Shown here: piece after piece, positions 1 to 9,761 of the stretch
Numbering within the stretch: the first letter of the stretch is position 1
Layout of the letters: the number at the start of each line of letters is the position of its first letter
Assembly (NCBI GenBank): GCA_964020085.1
Contig: OZ026597.1
Span: 5,111,894-5,175,893, forward strand
DNA from: Micromussa lordhowensis
Lineage: Eukaryota > Cnidaria > Anthozoa > Scleractinia > Lobophylliidae
DNA length: 64,000 nucleotides
Direction: 5' to 3'
Translations under genes and position numbers: made by a program
Notes under the pieces: model-generated
What the model saw: the letters and a program-made list of their open reading frames with translations, nothing else
Databases searched by the model: none
What the model was told of the DNA's origin: nothing

Positions 1-203
1 ATATCCGGTTAAGAGGGGGGCCATCATATGCTACAGAGACTATCTACCAAATCCCACCAGCCCCCCCCCCCCCCCATCCCATAAAAAATGAACGGTCCCT
101 TAACTCAACCCATAACTTGTGAGACCAAAATGGAACAACTTTAAGGGCTTATAAAATCGTCGATTTCCGCCTTCAATTCATAAACTTAACAAATCGACGT
201 CAG

Positions 204-341
204 TTTTTATGCGTCTGTCCTGTTATTGATCATGATTTCGTCATAACATTGTCAAAGTAGCTGTGCAGAGTGGATCCGCAGACTACTTTGACAATGTTAT
301 GACGAAATTCATTGTCAATAACAGGACAGACACATGAAAAA
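204..341. repeat. Palindromic (foldback) MITE-like repeat
   Basis: Two arms of nearly 60 bases are inverted copies of each other around a spacer of about 20 bases (arms about 204-260 and 283-341). They share the words GTCTGTCCTGTTATTGA and its complement, and TGACAATGTTATGACGAAAT and its complement. The layout is that of a short non-autonomous DNA element. No coding sequence lies inside; the short antisense ORF over it is a by-product of the palindrome. Confidence 0.75.
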
Positions 342-981
342 CCGCCGTCCATTCGTATTTGTTTTTTGCAATAACAAATTGTCAAATTGTCTGCTCTCGC
401 TCGTTGCGTCATAAATTCATGTGTCTGTGGGCTTATTGATAATGAAAGTTAGCCAATGAACTCGCGAGAATTTCTGCAGTTATTGTAAATTTAAAATCGT
501 GTATTACTTTAAAAACATTGAATAAAAAGTACTGTCACTTCATTTGTAGTCAAAGAGTTTCTAAAAACATTGACGTCATACATTTTTACAGCGCTGCTGG
601 GACGAGAAGAACAAACGAGAGTTAAAGCGATCTCAACGAGTAAGTAATGCCACAAATAACTGTAGTTTACCCGCCCTTTGTGATTAAGTCCCTCATTTTA
701 AAATTGGATGCTAATTTAGCATCTCTATTACGCTACAACCCGACCCGTGACTGAGTACCACGAGGAAATTCTTCTTGAGTGATGGAAATCACTATCGTTA
801 AAATATGTAATCAGTTTATCTTGTAACTTATTCAATTTCATTTGTTAAACACTACTGTTACCCTGCTGTTAACTAGTATTTCATTCTGAACGTTCTCTTT
901 CATGACACCCGTACAGATACTTATGCTCTTTGTTTTTAATATTGTTCTCATTTCCAGTTTGTGGTTTGTTGTTTTGTTTAG

Positions 982-1546
982 AGGGACGGGGCACACATGC
1001 GGAGATTCTTCAGGGAGGTTTACATGGACAGTGTTTTTCCAATATTAAATTCCGCTGAACTGCCACCGTACATCTGGGGTAACGACGAGAGAGAAAAAGT
1101 GAGACCATTGTCTTCTCATTTTTAAAATATTGAAGTATTTCTTGCTTGCACTAAATATCAGTTAAGTCTTTAATGCCGCCCAAAACTCTCATTTCTGTCG
1201 CATGAAGGAAATAGCAGTATCTCAAAAAGGTATTTTATATCAGATGACTGGATGGTGTTGAACATAATTTGAATTGGATCAGAAATGCTTACCAGGGAAG
1301 GAATTTTCAATGAAAATTTTGTGAATCAGACCGTATGGCGTGCCTGTTTACACTGCCATATTGAACCATCCAGAATGAGAACATTTTACTATATTTCTTT
1401 TCTTTTTTTAGGAACGGCTTCTTTGGATCCTTAACCATTGCGACAAACGAACTGTTCTAGAAAGTTTAATGTCTCCTGATAGACTTTACAAACCATTCAA
1501 TGTAGACCGCTTCACTATCGACTTATCAAATCTCGCGGCAACTTGA
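982..1546 (+). CDS. Possible small spliced host gene, two coding exons (982-1098 and 1412-1546)
   Basis: Not recognised. Exon 982-1098 follows a pyrimidine-rich acceptor (TTGTTTAG) and ends in phase 0 at a donor (AAA|GTGAGA). Exon 1412-1546 follows a strong acceptor (CTTTTTTTAG), stays in frame and ends in TGA at 1544-1546. The frame is closed just before the first acceptor, so either ATG 997 starts a protein of about 78 residues or an earlier exon splices in. A donor-like CGA|GTAAGT lies at about 639, and a CRE-like TGACGTCA at about 571, consistent with a nearby promoter and a non-coding first exon. The predicted protein is mildly charged, with no signal peptide or membrane segment. Phase agreement is the main support; it could still be chance. 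Confidence 0.35.
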
Positions 1547-2399
1547 CACTCGAGAACACACGGTTTCTTGGCATATTATAGCAGACTTTCCGCGCGGGGG
1601 AATTTGTGAAGCACTTTCTCGACTTGAAGAAGAACAAGAAGAACAAATCTCATGAAGTTTGAGTGTTTCCATATTAATTTATTGTTCAAGTGAGCTTAAT
1701 TCTATATTCTTGACCTTGAATCGGATGAAAGTTGTACAAAAATGTAGATATATTTGTTTAGTTATATATTGAAACCATTTAAATTTGAGTGAAAATGTTT
1801 CTTCCTGATCTCTTGAAACTGAGCGCTCTCTGTCAATTCCATCCTTTCAGTATGTCGTGACCTAACAAAGGTTAATAATCTTATTATTGGGACCTTTGAA
1901 GTTACGAGGGGGGTATGAGTTGCTATATGTTTAAATCTAGTGTTTTCTTTTTGATATTTAAACAGTATTGTGTTGTAATGGAAATAATTAGTGAGTGTTG
2001 GTTTGTCATGTAAATTGTAGCTGTAATTGTAGTATCTCGTGACCAGCATCGTATAATTGAATTTTCCTTCTTATCTTTCTGGATAAGTTCCCTATGGTTT
2101 CTATCCTGCCTTGCCCGGTCTGTTCATCCTAATGTCACCACTTTAGATTCCTCAAAGCATTTCGCACCGCCATGTTTTAAGTGGGTTACGTTGTATCTAT
2201 AGTTTGCGTATTCCCGCCCATTTTCTCGCGCGTTTCGTCGTGAATTCAAGTTTCTACGCCCTCTGCATTTTTGGTTGGGTGTGGTGAGACATCAAAACTG
2301 CCTTCCCTGGTCCGTTAATTCTGTGCTTCCTCCCTGTACTTTGAACCCCTGCTAACAGGGGGCTTTTTGTGTGGTTTTTTTTTTAATTTTCCAAACGTC

Positions 2400-3006
2400 C
2401 CACCGAGTGGAGCTTAACAGCCAAAGATTCAAATATGCCCATGTTTTAAAAACGAGTTTGACGTGTGTTTGCCGCTCATTAGGCAGGAAAATAAAGCCAC
2501 GAAAAATTGTATCTCGCGACACCTCAAATTTTCAGAAGAAAAATTTGTCAATGATCTCTCACAATTACATTGGGAGTCTATACTTTCAGAGAGTAGTAAT
2601 GATGTCAACAAATCCTTCTCTACTTTTTATAACAAACTTAACAGGATTGTAAATAAACATGCGCCGATCAATACAATTTCTAAACGTAAAGCCAAACAAC
2701 TTAATAAACCTTGGATAACAAGAGGCCTTAGGATTTCAATTAAGAAAAAGAATGAACTCTTCTTCTCCGGTAATAAATCCAAATACAAAATTTATAGGAA
2801 TAAAATTTTAACTTTATCTAGATTAAGTAAAAAGCTATACTACCATGACTACTTTATGACTAACTCAAATAATATAAAGAGGACTTGGGACGGTATTAAT
2901 ATGTTAATTAATCGGAAAAGGAAAAGTGAAAATTCAATAACAGCCTTAAAGCGCCCTGGAAACAGAGGGATATCGTACCACACCTTTGAGTTACCTAGCA
3001 TACTAA
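2400..3006 (+). pseudogene. CR1/L2-like LINE fragment, left of the Polinton
   Basis: The frame open from 2463 encodes the linker between endonuclease and reverse transcriptase of a CR1/L2-type non-LTR retrotransposon (KPWITRGLRISIKKKNEL, then the TWDGINMLIN region). The ORF runs straight into the Polinton terminus, where it stops. The matching downstream part of the reverse transcriptase is found beyond 22,381, so one LINE was interrupted. The 5' endonuclease is absent, as in usual 5' truncation; the left boundary near 2,400 is uncertain. Confidence 0.8.
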
Positions 3007-3007
3007 A
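2548..3007 (+). repeat. 460-bp direct repeat, left copy (LINE sequence)
   Basis: Bases 2548-3007 are repeated at 21922-22380 with, as far as can be read, one difference: an A-run near 2742 is one base longer here. The left copy ends where the Polinton begins; the right copy begins where the Polinton is cut off. This is far longer than the 6-bp target duplication of Polintons. Confidence 0.9.
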
Positions 3008-3230
3008 GTAGTGTAGAAGATGAGGCACCTGGGACATTTCTGGATTTTTACGCATCTTAGCGTGGTGGTTATAGTAAGATCTTGTGGTTATCGTATATAA
3101 CAAGGACATTTACGCATTTTACACAACTTAGCGTAGTTAGCGTAAGATGTGTAGTTAGCGTATAGGACCAGGACATTTCCGGATTTTACGCATCTTAGCG
3201 TAGTTAGCGTAGGATATATACTTTTATTTT
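3007..3230. repeat. Left terminal region of the Polinton with degenerate tandem repeats
   Basis: Three diverged units starting near 3029, 3104 and 3171 share GGACATTT followed by TTTTACGCATCTTAGCGTAGTTAGCGTA-like words; TTAGCGTA recurs many times. It lies between the AG terminus and the first gene, where the terminal inverted repeat of a Polinton belongs. I found no complementary copy in 21.3-22.4 kb. Confidence 0.75.
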
Positions 3231-3258
3231 CATTTATATAAATATTTATTAACAATTT

Positions 3259-4248
3259 TCAAGATTTGATAAATTTCCAACCAGCACTCTCACCACCTAG
3301 ATATTCACATATTTTTTTCCAAATTTTATCAAGTTCATAGAGTTTTAAACGATCTTTATACAATTTTAGCTTTGGTAAAAATTCATTATATCCAAGTATT
3401 TGACAAAATTTATAAATGATATATGAATAGGAAAAGAAATTTCTTCTATTTTTACCTTTAAATAATTCAAATGGCACCTGAATTTGTAAAAACCTCATTT
3501 TCATTTTTTCTTCCATTATAGAAGTCATTTGTAATGGAGGTATTTTTGTTATTCGATACAATATTTGGGTGGTATGATTATAATAATTTAATTTACGATG
3601 TTTTTTAAGATATCTTTTAATATCTGCTTCAGTTAACTTTTCCAAAGAATTTTCCATCCTTTCACGAATGATTTCTTTGAAAATATTATTAATAACATCT
3701 TCTGAGACTTTAAAACTTTCTTTGCCTTGGATATTGGCTAAACAGTCACAAAAATGATTATATCTTTTGTAATCATTTTCTGCGGGTTTTATAGATGCTT
3801 TTTCTGGATTTGTTGAGACATTAATGCTTATTCCACAACTTAGACAAGTACTTATCCCTTCATCGATGTTCAATACTCGAAATTTTTCACATGTATAACA
3901 ATAGTTATCTTCATTTATATTATTTTCACTGTATTGTAGTTCATCAGGAAAGATATTATATTTATACCTTTTATAATAAGAATTATCAACACCATGAACA
4001 AAATTTTTGTTTATATTTTTTGCTCTATTTTCTGTATGTAAAAAAAGTAAAATAGCATTCTTTAATAAATAACTAGTACGAAGATTTTTGATATCATTTA
4101 TTTCATTTTCTAACCTTATTTGTTCAATTTGATCAATTCTAGAATAATCTTTTTTGTTGGATAAATTTACAATTTTTTTTTTTATATCTGGTATTTTTTT
4201 TTCTTTCCGAACAATTTCTGAAAGTTTTTTTACGATGTAGATTGCCAA
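3259..4248 (-). CDS. VLTF3-like late transcription factor
   Basis: This protein of about 329 residues resembles the poxvirus late transcription factor VLTF3 family found in large DNA viruses and some related elements. A zinc ribbon is visible (C117-x2-C120, C135-x2-C138), followed by a conserved basic/aromatic C-terminal region. Family members direct late gene transcription from short AT-rich promoters, which fits the uniform TATATA motifs of this element. The frame opens at a non-ATG codon. A motif-preceded ATG lies at about 4264 in another frame, and an A7 run (coding strand) lies between, so a 1-bp shift probably separates start and body. The family call rests on the zinc ribbon and context. 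Confidence 0.65.
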   Translation of the reverse strand: MAIYIVKKLSEIVRKEKKIPDIKKKIVNLSNKKDYSRIDQIEQIRLENEINDIKNLRTSYLLKNAILLFLHTENRAKNINKNFVHGVDNSYYKRYKYNIFPDELQYSENNINEDNYCYTCEKFRVLNIDEGISTCLSCGISINVSTNPEKASIKPAENDYKRYNHFCDCLANIQGKESFKVSEDVINNIFKEIIRERMENSLEKLTEADIKRYLKKHRKLNYYNHTTQILYRITKIPPLQMTSIMEEKMKMRFLQIQVPFELFKGKNRRNFFSYSYIIYKFCQILGYNEFLPKLKLYKDRLKLYELDKIWKKICEYLGGESAGWKFIKS

Positions 4249-4272
4249 TAGTTTCTTTATTCATCATAATAA

Positions 4273-4458
4273 TTAATATACTTTATTCTTTAAAGTACAG
4301 TAATCTTCTCTCTCACTGCTCGTTGATTCCTCACTGCTCGTTGATTCCTCACTGCTCGTCGATTCCTCATCTGAATTAGGATCATAATCACTATCGCTAC
4401 TATCAGTATCATGGAGTGGGTCTTCAGACAAGAATTTTTTAAAATTCGGAATTGGCAT
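4273..4458 (-). CDS. Small acidic Ser/Glu-repeat protein
   Basis: This 61-residue protein has a Ser/Asp/Glu-rich middle with the unit STSSEE repeated three times, encoded by a 15-bp nucleotide repeat at about 4315-4365. A TATATATG start matches the other genes of the element, which supports a real gene. It sits between the polymerase and the VLTF3-like gene on the same strand, 5 bp from the polymerase stop. No domain is recognised; acidic tails of this sort occur in transcription and chaperone-like proteins, but no function can be assigned. Confidence 0.5.
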   Translation of the reverse strand: MPIPNFKKFLSEDPLHDTDSSDSDYDPNSDEESTSSEESTSSEESTSSEREDYCTLKNKVY

Positions 4459-4463
4459 ATATA

Positions 4464-7400
4464 CTATAAATTATTATTTATTTTATGATTCCCATATGCA
4501 TAACTACTGATACCATCATCTAAAATATATCTTTTATCATCAAAAGGTGATAATGATACTTTATTAATTTGGTAACTAGATATCTGATGATGCTCTGACC
4601 GGATAGTTCGCATCTTATGCCTCATAGTATTACATTTTTGTAAAGTATGGAGATAATCAGAGAGGCATAATTCACTCTTAATGACATTCTTTTTGACACC
4701 TTTAGCAGTCTTGTTTTCCTTGTTTTCTGTCTTGTATGAATACATTTTACTTTTTAGACCAACAAATTCTATGATTGGATCACCAGCTGCTTCATCTTTG
4801 AATTTACCAATTACTTTTTTATTTTCTGCAAAAAAGAACTTAGACGATTTGGGATAATCACTATTGTCAAATAGGTCCTTGTCCTTATAGAAGTCACTAT
4901 ATATGTCTTCTGCTTTTATATGGTAAAATAAAGAGTCAGTATCAGTAAAAAGTAACTTACTCCCAGGGTATTTTTTTCTGATATAGTTGTAATGGAACTC
5001 ATACATTAATGTTTTACTCATTTCCAAAATAGAGAAACCAACATAAGATGGTTTATCTAAGAATAAACAGGTCTTTTTCATTTGTACTCCTACTAAATTT
5101 TCATCAAATATTTTACTAGAAACGTAAGTTGGTTGTCTAGTCAATTTCAAAAAATGTTCAGGATCCGTTTCTAATTTAATATTAGATCTTTTTCTCAGGT
5201 TTTCCATAGTTTTACCAAACACAGAGTTATTCATCAGCTTAAAGAAGTCCTTTTCAAAACTATTCTTAGCCATTGTTCTCTTTTCAGTGTTAAAATCAAT
5301 GTATCGTTTCATCCAAGGTCGCTGAGTAAATTCCAATACTCTATGGATCTTCTTTAACTTCATACCAAGAGATAAATAAAGCTGCAAATTTCTGTAATGT
5401 AATACATATTTTTCTTTATTCCTTAGATTGGGAACCAACTTGTGAACTCTACCACTGCTAATATTTTCTGAATCTTTTAAATCTTTGCAATAATTTGACA
5501 ACATATCATCAGTGATTAAAATCTTTTCTGGTGCTAATGGGTAATAATTATGCAAATCGTGTAGCTCTTCCGGATATTCTAAATCTACCTCTAAAACGAC
5601 ACCTTTTCTAGTATTATTTGTGTAATTTTCTAATATGAAATCTTCAGGATCCTCAAAATCTTCAGAGGGAATCCATCGGAAATCTCCAGTTGGTAGTGAC
5701 TGTGACATAGCCCAACCATAAAGGTTGTTAGCATCTAAATAGATCAAATAAGAAGATTCTACCTTCGGATTGTAATTTTTCATATACTTGTTGTTTGCAA
5801 CAGCATGTCTATGAGTAATAGTACTAATACCACCACGCATTCCCTTTTCAATGAATAGTTGTTGATCTAAATCTGAAATTAAATCTAGATTTACCCCTGT
5901 CATTCTCAGTAATGCATCCCACGATAACCCAGGCGCTGAATAATAATGACAAGGATCTAACGCATAGTCCTTCAAACATATAGTTCTGAAATTTTCAAAT
6001 ACATCCGCTAAGAGTAGAACATCTGTACGCAAATATAAATCATGATACTCACCTAAGTCTCTGATTTGAAAGGCATTCCAAACTCGTTTTGCGTGCGAGT
6101 AATCACTATCTGAAATATTTGTATCATTTAAAATACTGTAAAAATCTTCTATCGCTGGTAAAGACTTCTCACTGAATCGCTGGAACGAGTCCATGTAATC
6201 ATAAGGGTAAACACCTTTTCGCTTGATTAATCTGAATTGCTCATCATTTGGAAAAGCCTCCCGTGTATATGAGAATGCATCATCAGTTAAATTACTGCTT
6301 AATCTGCCTAAACTCTGACTCATAAATGAAAAACTGTCAATGAAAGTCAAATGTTTACCTAGTCTAAAACCCATATATTTCTCAAAATTACTTGCTATAA
6401 CACCAATATTCATACTACGTTTTTCATAATGAATATTACCATCAAGATCTTCAAATTCAACAATATCATAGACTAAATCTTCATTTATTAGTTTTCCTAA
6501 TTTTTGCATGATAAAATGACAGTCATAACCTTTAAGATTGTGAAAGATTACAGGAATTTTTAACTTTTCTGCACTAAGGGTCCATTTAAGATTGCAACCA
6601 CTATGAGCAGCGCCACGATATTTACCTGTAATATGGCAATGATCTATAACTTTTTTTTTTGAAGGTTTATCTTCATCTTTATCTTCATTAAATTTTATTT
6701 TACAAATATGGCATTTAGTAGCATTTTGGAAATCTCTTTCATTTTTCTCTGTCATAACTAATGGTTTCTGAAATCGTTCTCGCACTATTCTTCGACAATC
6801 TTCTACTTCATTCATCATCTGTACAATAAATTTCTCTATAGCATCTTCTCCACGGTAAATTTTTACTGGTTTTGAATATCTGTTATCATATCTACAAACT
6901 AATTTATATCCATAACCACAAGCCTTGTGACTCTGATAAGTACTCGTGTAAGACTGCTGGTCTGAGGGTATACAACCATCTATCCGCTCTGTGATTGCTT
7001 CAAAATCAGCGTAAATGACAAAAGGCACAGGTAACATTTTCTTGTGATTTTTGAAATAAATTTTTGATCCTTCTACAGGCATCTTGATCGCTTGAGTTCC
7101 ATTAAGGAGCAGGCAATCCTGCCTATGGTTTTCCAGGACTCTAGCAGAACTGCAACAATGAAGACAACGCAAACAAAAATATTTCTTTTCTTTGTGATCA
7201 TTGAATGAAAACATAAATCGATTGAAATCCTTTATAAGTACATAGTGGCTCTTGTCCCCTTCTTCAATCCATAGTAATTCCAAGTGGTCTGTAAAATTAG
7301 TTTCTGATATTCTGATAGGATAAGCTTCCTGATTATAACCAAATACATTAATATTAATCTTATTTTGCTTTTCAATCCTTTTAATATCTTTTACAGTGAC

Positions 7401-7556
7401 CGGAAAAGTGACACCAGTGTAATCTAACCGTTTGACAGATTCTCGATCTGCCTTGGTTATTCTTTCCGGATGAACTATAAGTGGATTTAAATGCCTATTA
7501 TGACACCATAGGAAACAACGATTGTCTTCATTTTTGGGATTTATTAAACCCTTCAT
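4464..7556 (-). CDS. PolB: Protein-primed family B DNA polymerase (Polinton pPolB)
   Basis: This enzyme copies the linear element, initiating from a terminal protein. Exonuclease motifs are present: YADFEA (about 182-187), HNLKGYDCHFIM (339-350) and YHDLYLRTDVLLLAD (504-518). Polymerase motifs are also present: YLDANNLYGWAM (606-617), KLMNNSVFGKTMEN (773-786) and FTDTDSL (870-876). Between exonuclease motifs I and II lies a zinc/HNH endonuclease VII-like insert (CHIC at 282-285, DHCHITG at 305-311, later a GCN triad). All catalytic aspartates look intact over 1,030 codons. The first ATG has no TATATA motif, and the frame is open without an ATG up to about 7637, overlapping the end of the next ORF. 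The real N-terminus therefore probably lies in that ORF, one frame break away. Confidence 0.95.
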   Translation of the reverse strand: MKGLINPKNEDNRCFLWCHNRHLNPLIVHPERITKADRESVKRLDYTGVTFPVTVKDIKRIEKQNKININVFGYNQEAYPIRISETNFTDHLELLWIEEGDKSHYVLIKDFNRFMFSFNDHKEKKYFCLRCLHCCSSARVLENHRQDCLLLNGTQAIKMPVEGSKIYFKNHKKMLPVPFVIYADFEAITERIDGCIPSDQQSYTSTYQSHKACGYGYKLVCRYDNRYSKPVKIYRGEDAIEKFIVQMMNEVEDCRRIVRERFQKPLVMTEKNERDFQNATKCHICKIKFNEDKDEDKPSKKKVIDHCHITGKYRGAAHSGCNLKWTLSAEKLKIPVIFHNLKGYDCHFIMQKLGKLINEDLVYDIVEFEDLDGNIHYEKRSMNIGVIASNFEKYMGFRLGKHLTFIDSFSFMSQSLGRLSSNLTDDAFSYTREAFPNDEQFRLIKRKGVYPYDYMDSFQRFSEKSLPAIEDFYSILNDTNISDSDYSHAKRVWNAFQIRDLGEYHDLYLRTDVLLLADVFENFRTICLKDYALDPCHYYSAPGLSWDALLRMTGVNLDLISDLDQQLFIEKGMRGGISTITHRHAVANNKYMKNYNPKVESSYLIYLDANNLYGWAMSQSLPTGDFRWIPSEDFEDPEDFILENYTNNTRKGVVLEVDLEYPEELHDLHNYYPLAPEKILITDDMLSNYCKDLKDSENISSGRVHKLVPNLRNKEKYVLHYRNLQLYLSLGMKLKKIHRVLEFTQRPWMKRYIDFNTEKRTMAKNSFEKDFFKLMNNSVFGKTMENLRKRSNIKLETDPEHFLKLTRQPTYVSSKIFDENLVGVQMKKTCLFLDKPSYVGFSILEMSKTLMYEFHYNYIRKKYPGSKLLFTDTDSLFYHIKAEDIYSDFYKDKDLFDNSDYPKSSKFFFAENKKVIGKFKDEAAGDPIIEFVGLKSKMYSYKTENKENKTAKGVKKNVIKSELCLSDYLHTLQKCNTMRHKMRTIRSEHHQISSYQINKVSLSPFDDKRYILDDGISSYAYGNHKINNNL

Positions 7557-7623
7557 AGGGTTACGCAGTTCCTCTGGTAGCTGAATATATGATGTTCCTC
7601 TTAATGGAAAGTAAGAGACAATA

Positions 7624-8538
7624 TTAATTATAATATTCTACTGATTCAAATACCCAACCAGAACCTTCAGAGAGCCAAACAGCTATTAACTCTAAAATTC
7701 TTTCAATGCTATTATGGATAGAATCTTCTATATCTGGTCTATTGGTCACAGTAAAAGGCCCGGCATTAAAATAAGGTTCTCGGTAAATTATCGTACCCTC
7801 TTTACGCTTTGATAATCGCACCCTCAGAGTAGTATTGTATTTAAATCCTCTTTTATCTGATAATAATTTAATTAAAAGATCAAATATTGCTTTTCCAGTA
7901 TTATTTAACTGTATTGATGGATCTTTACTATTAACAATTGGTACTTCATAAGATTTTACATATCCTTTTAATGCTTTACTACGTTCAGGAATACTAATCG
8001 CTTCAGGTTCAGTTTTAGCTTCAGGGAAAAAAAAATTACTAATTGCTGTAGGGATAATTTTCGTAGTAAAATTACTAATTGCTTCAGGGATAAATTTCAA
8101 TTGTTTAATTGGTTCAGGTATATAATATGGAATTATTTCATTAAATAAATTTTTAACCTTTTCTTGGAGTCTTTTAGGTAATGAAGCCGGTTCGGCAGAT
8201 GTGGATGGGTTGGCTGGGGCTTGTAGTGGAGGTTCTGCTAAATTCTCAATTGTCGGATCATCTAATAAGGTACCTCCAACAAGGGATTCATTTAGTATTT
8301 TTTGTTTAATTAATTTTTTTAGTCTATTTTCAACATAATCTTCTGATTTCTTAGTTATTCTTTGTACGGCAGGTCCTATTTTCCCTTCATTGCGCTTATG
8401 AGTATCTGTCTTTAAATGCTGATATTTCCCCTTTTTTGCATACTTTTTCTCACATATTTCACAATACCAATAAGATGGTTTTGGTAATGGTTTTGCAGGT
8501 AGGTGGAGCTTGGGTTTTATTTTAATTTTATTAATCAT
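7624..8538 (-). CDS. Zinc-finger ORF, probably the N-terminal part of the polymerase gene
   Basis: This 304-residue ORF starts behind ATATATTATAG. A U1/C2H2-like finger lies at about residues 22-48 (WYCEICEKKYAKKGKYQHL then THKR). A low-complexity linker rich in Pro, Ala and repeated EAIS-type units follows, then a conserved C-terminal domain (about 205-304). In Polintons the region just before the polymerase exonuclease domain resembles this C-terminal domain. The ORF stops within about 20 bases of where the polymerase frame opens (7624-7640), without a homopolymer at the break. I infer one ancestral polymerase gene split by a small indel; a separate terminal-protein-like gene is the alternative. 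Confidence 0.7.
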   Translation of the reverse strand: MINKIKIKPKLHLPAKPLPKPSYWYCEICEKKYAKKGKYQHLKTDTHKRNEGKIGPAVQRITKKSEDYVENRLKKLIKQKILNESLVGGTLLDDPTIENLAEPPLQAPANPSTSAEPASLPKRLQEKVKNLFNEIIPYYIPEPIKQLKFIPEAISNFTTKIIPTAISNFFFPEAKTEPEAISIPERSKALKGYVKSYEVPIVNSKDPSIQLNNTGKAIFDLLIKLLSDKRGFKYNTTLRVRLSKRKEGTIIYREPYFNAGPFTVTNRPDIEDSIHNSIERILELIAVWLSEGSGWVFESVEYYN

Positions 8539-8550
8539 CTATAATATATA

Positions 8551-8784
8551 TTATGTAACTAATTTTTTTTTTAAATTATTATTATTATTATTATTATTAC
8601 CAGTAACTACATTATTGTGTAAGTTTCTATAATGTTTCTTTGTCTTTAGATGCATATATTTTCCTCTATAAGTGTAATTTTTTCCATTTCCGCAGACATC
8701 ACAATACCAAGCATAACTTTTGAGTTTTTCATTGATATATTTGTTTCTCTTTTCTCGTTTCAATTGTTCTTCTGTTTTTTCCAT
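8551..8784 (-). CDS. Small U1-type zinc-finger protein
   Basis: This 77-residue protein has one finger (WYCDVCG ... GKYMHLKTKKH) that is clearly paralogous to the finger at the start of the neighbouring ORF. It ends in an Asn run encoded by an ATT/AAT microsatellite (8575-8600) and a basic tail. A TATATACATG start supports expression. Stand-alone fingers of this type bind RNA or DNA; here a role beside the integrase or polymerase is only a guess. The Asn run is expected to vary between copies. Confidence 0.6.
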   Translation of the reverse strand: MEKTEEQLKREKRNKYINEKLKSYAWYCDVCGNGKNYTYRGKYMHLKTKKHYRNLHNNVVTGNNNNNNNNLKKKLVT

Positions 8785-8814
8785 GTATATAATTATTTAT
8801 CATATCTAATTTTT

Positions 8815-9648
8815 TTAAATAATTTTTTCTAAATCTTTTAATGGCACCCAACTGTTAAATTCGTCTGGGTAACCTTTCCATTTGACTAATGCTTTTCCTT
8901 TTGACTTTCTGATAATTTTCTCTATTCTATAGACCTCTTGATCTGTCTTTTGTAACTCTTCTCTGTAGAAAGTACCCTTAATCACTTCACCATTTAAGTC
9001 TTTTATCTTATAAGTAATAGGATTAGTGAATCTAATTTCGTCTATGATGAAAACTTCTTCAGTCCAATTAGGAGTATAGCCTTTATCAAAGGTCACCCTT
9101 TTGTATTTGCTTATTCGGACTCTATCACCTACTCTAAATTCGGGTTTTCGATTTGTTTTTGTTTTTTTGATTTCTCTCGCTAAATCACCATATAAATTAA
9201 AATAAACTTTTCCATAGTTTTCAGGTTTTCTAGCTTGGATAGGCGTCATTCCTATTGATCTATGTTGGCTGTTGTTGTAAGAGGCGAGTATTTTCGGAAG
9301 GATGTCAACGTAGACTGTATTGTTTTGCATAGTGAATCTCTTATACATTTTATCTTTGATAGTTCTATTCCATCTCTCACAAACTGCTGATTTCTCTTCG
9401 TTTTCAGTGGAATAGACCTTTATCTTATCCTTAGCTAAGAGATCCAACACATTTTTGTTATAATATTCTTTTCCTTTGTCTACCCATAACATTTTAGGCT
9501 TATTTTTCACTAATAAGCTTTCAAACGCTTTAGCGACTTCTAAACCTGTTTTTGTCTTTAGAGGTACTATCCAACCATATTTACTGAAAAGGTCTAAGAC
9601 CATTAGTAGATATTTATAACCTCGATTCCATTTGCTAAGCTTTTGCAT
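8815..9648 (-). CDS. Retrovirus-type integrase with C-terminal chromodomain
   Basis: The integrase inserts the element into host DNA. The rve core is visible: LDLFSKYGW near the start, D57 in WVDKGKEYYN and E91 in CERWNRT, 33 residues apart. The first catalytic Asp lies upstream of the listed ATG, at about 9660, in the same open frame, which continues without an ATG to about 9777. An SH3-like segment (about 165-220) and a chromodomain (VEKIIRKS-type start, VKWKGYP at about 255) end the protein. The true N-terminus therefore lies upstream, and the frame meets the phospholipase ORF at an A11 run (9776-9786). The ATG lacks the TATATA motif of its neighbours, so this looks like the C-terminal part of a longer protein. 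Confidence 0.93.
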   Translation of the reverse strand: MQKLSKWNRGYKYLLMVLDLFSKYGWIVPLKTKTGLEVAKAFESLLVKNKPKMLWVDKGKEYYNKNVLDLLAKDKIKVYSTENEEKSAVCERWNRTIKDKMYKRFTMQNNTVYVDILPKILASYNNSQHRSIGMTPIQARKPENYGKVYFNLYGDLAREIKKTKTNRKPEFRVGDRVRISKYKRVTFDKGYTPNWTEEVFIIDEIRFTNPITYKIKDLNGEVIKGTFYREELQKTDQEVYRIEKIIRKSKGKALVKWKGYPDEFNSWVPLKDLEKII

Positions 9649-9761
9649 ATCAACTAAGTCTGAACACCAGATATCATCTACATTATGTGCAATGACTCTT
9701 CGCTTGGTAAAATTTCGTTTTATAGGTTTGTGTAACTCATTAGCTAGCGCTTCCCATGTGT

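Noticed and set aside
61..75. Long C run near the window start and another at 56,170
   Set aside because: Simple homopolymers with no adjoining element structure.
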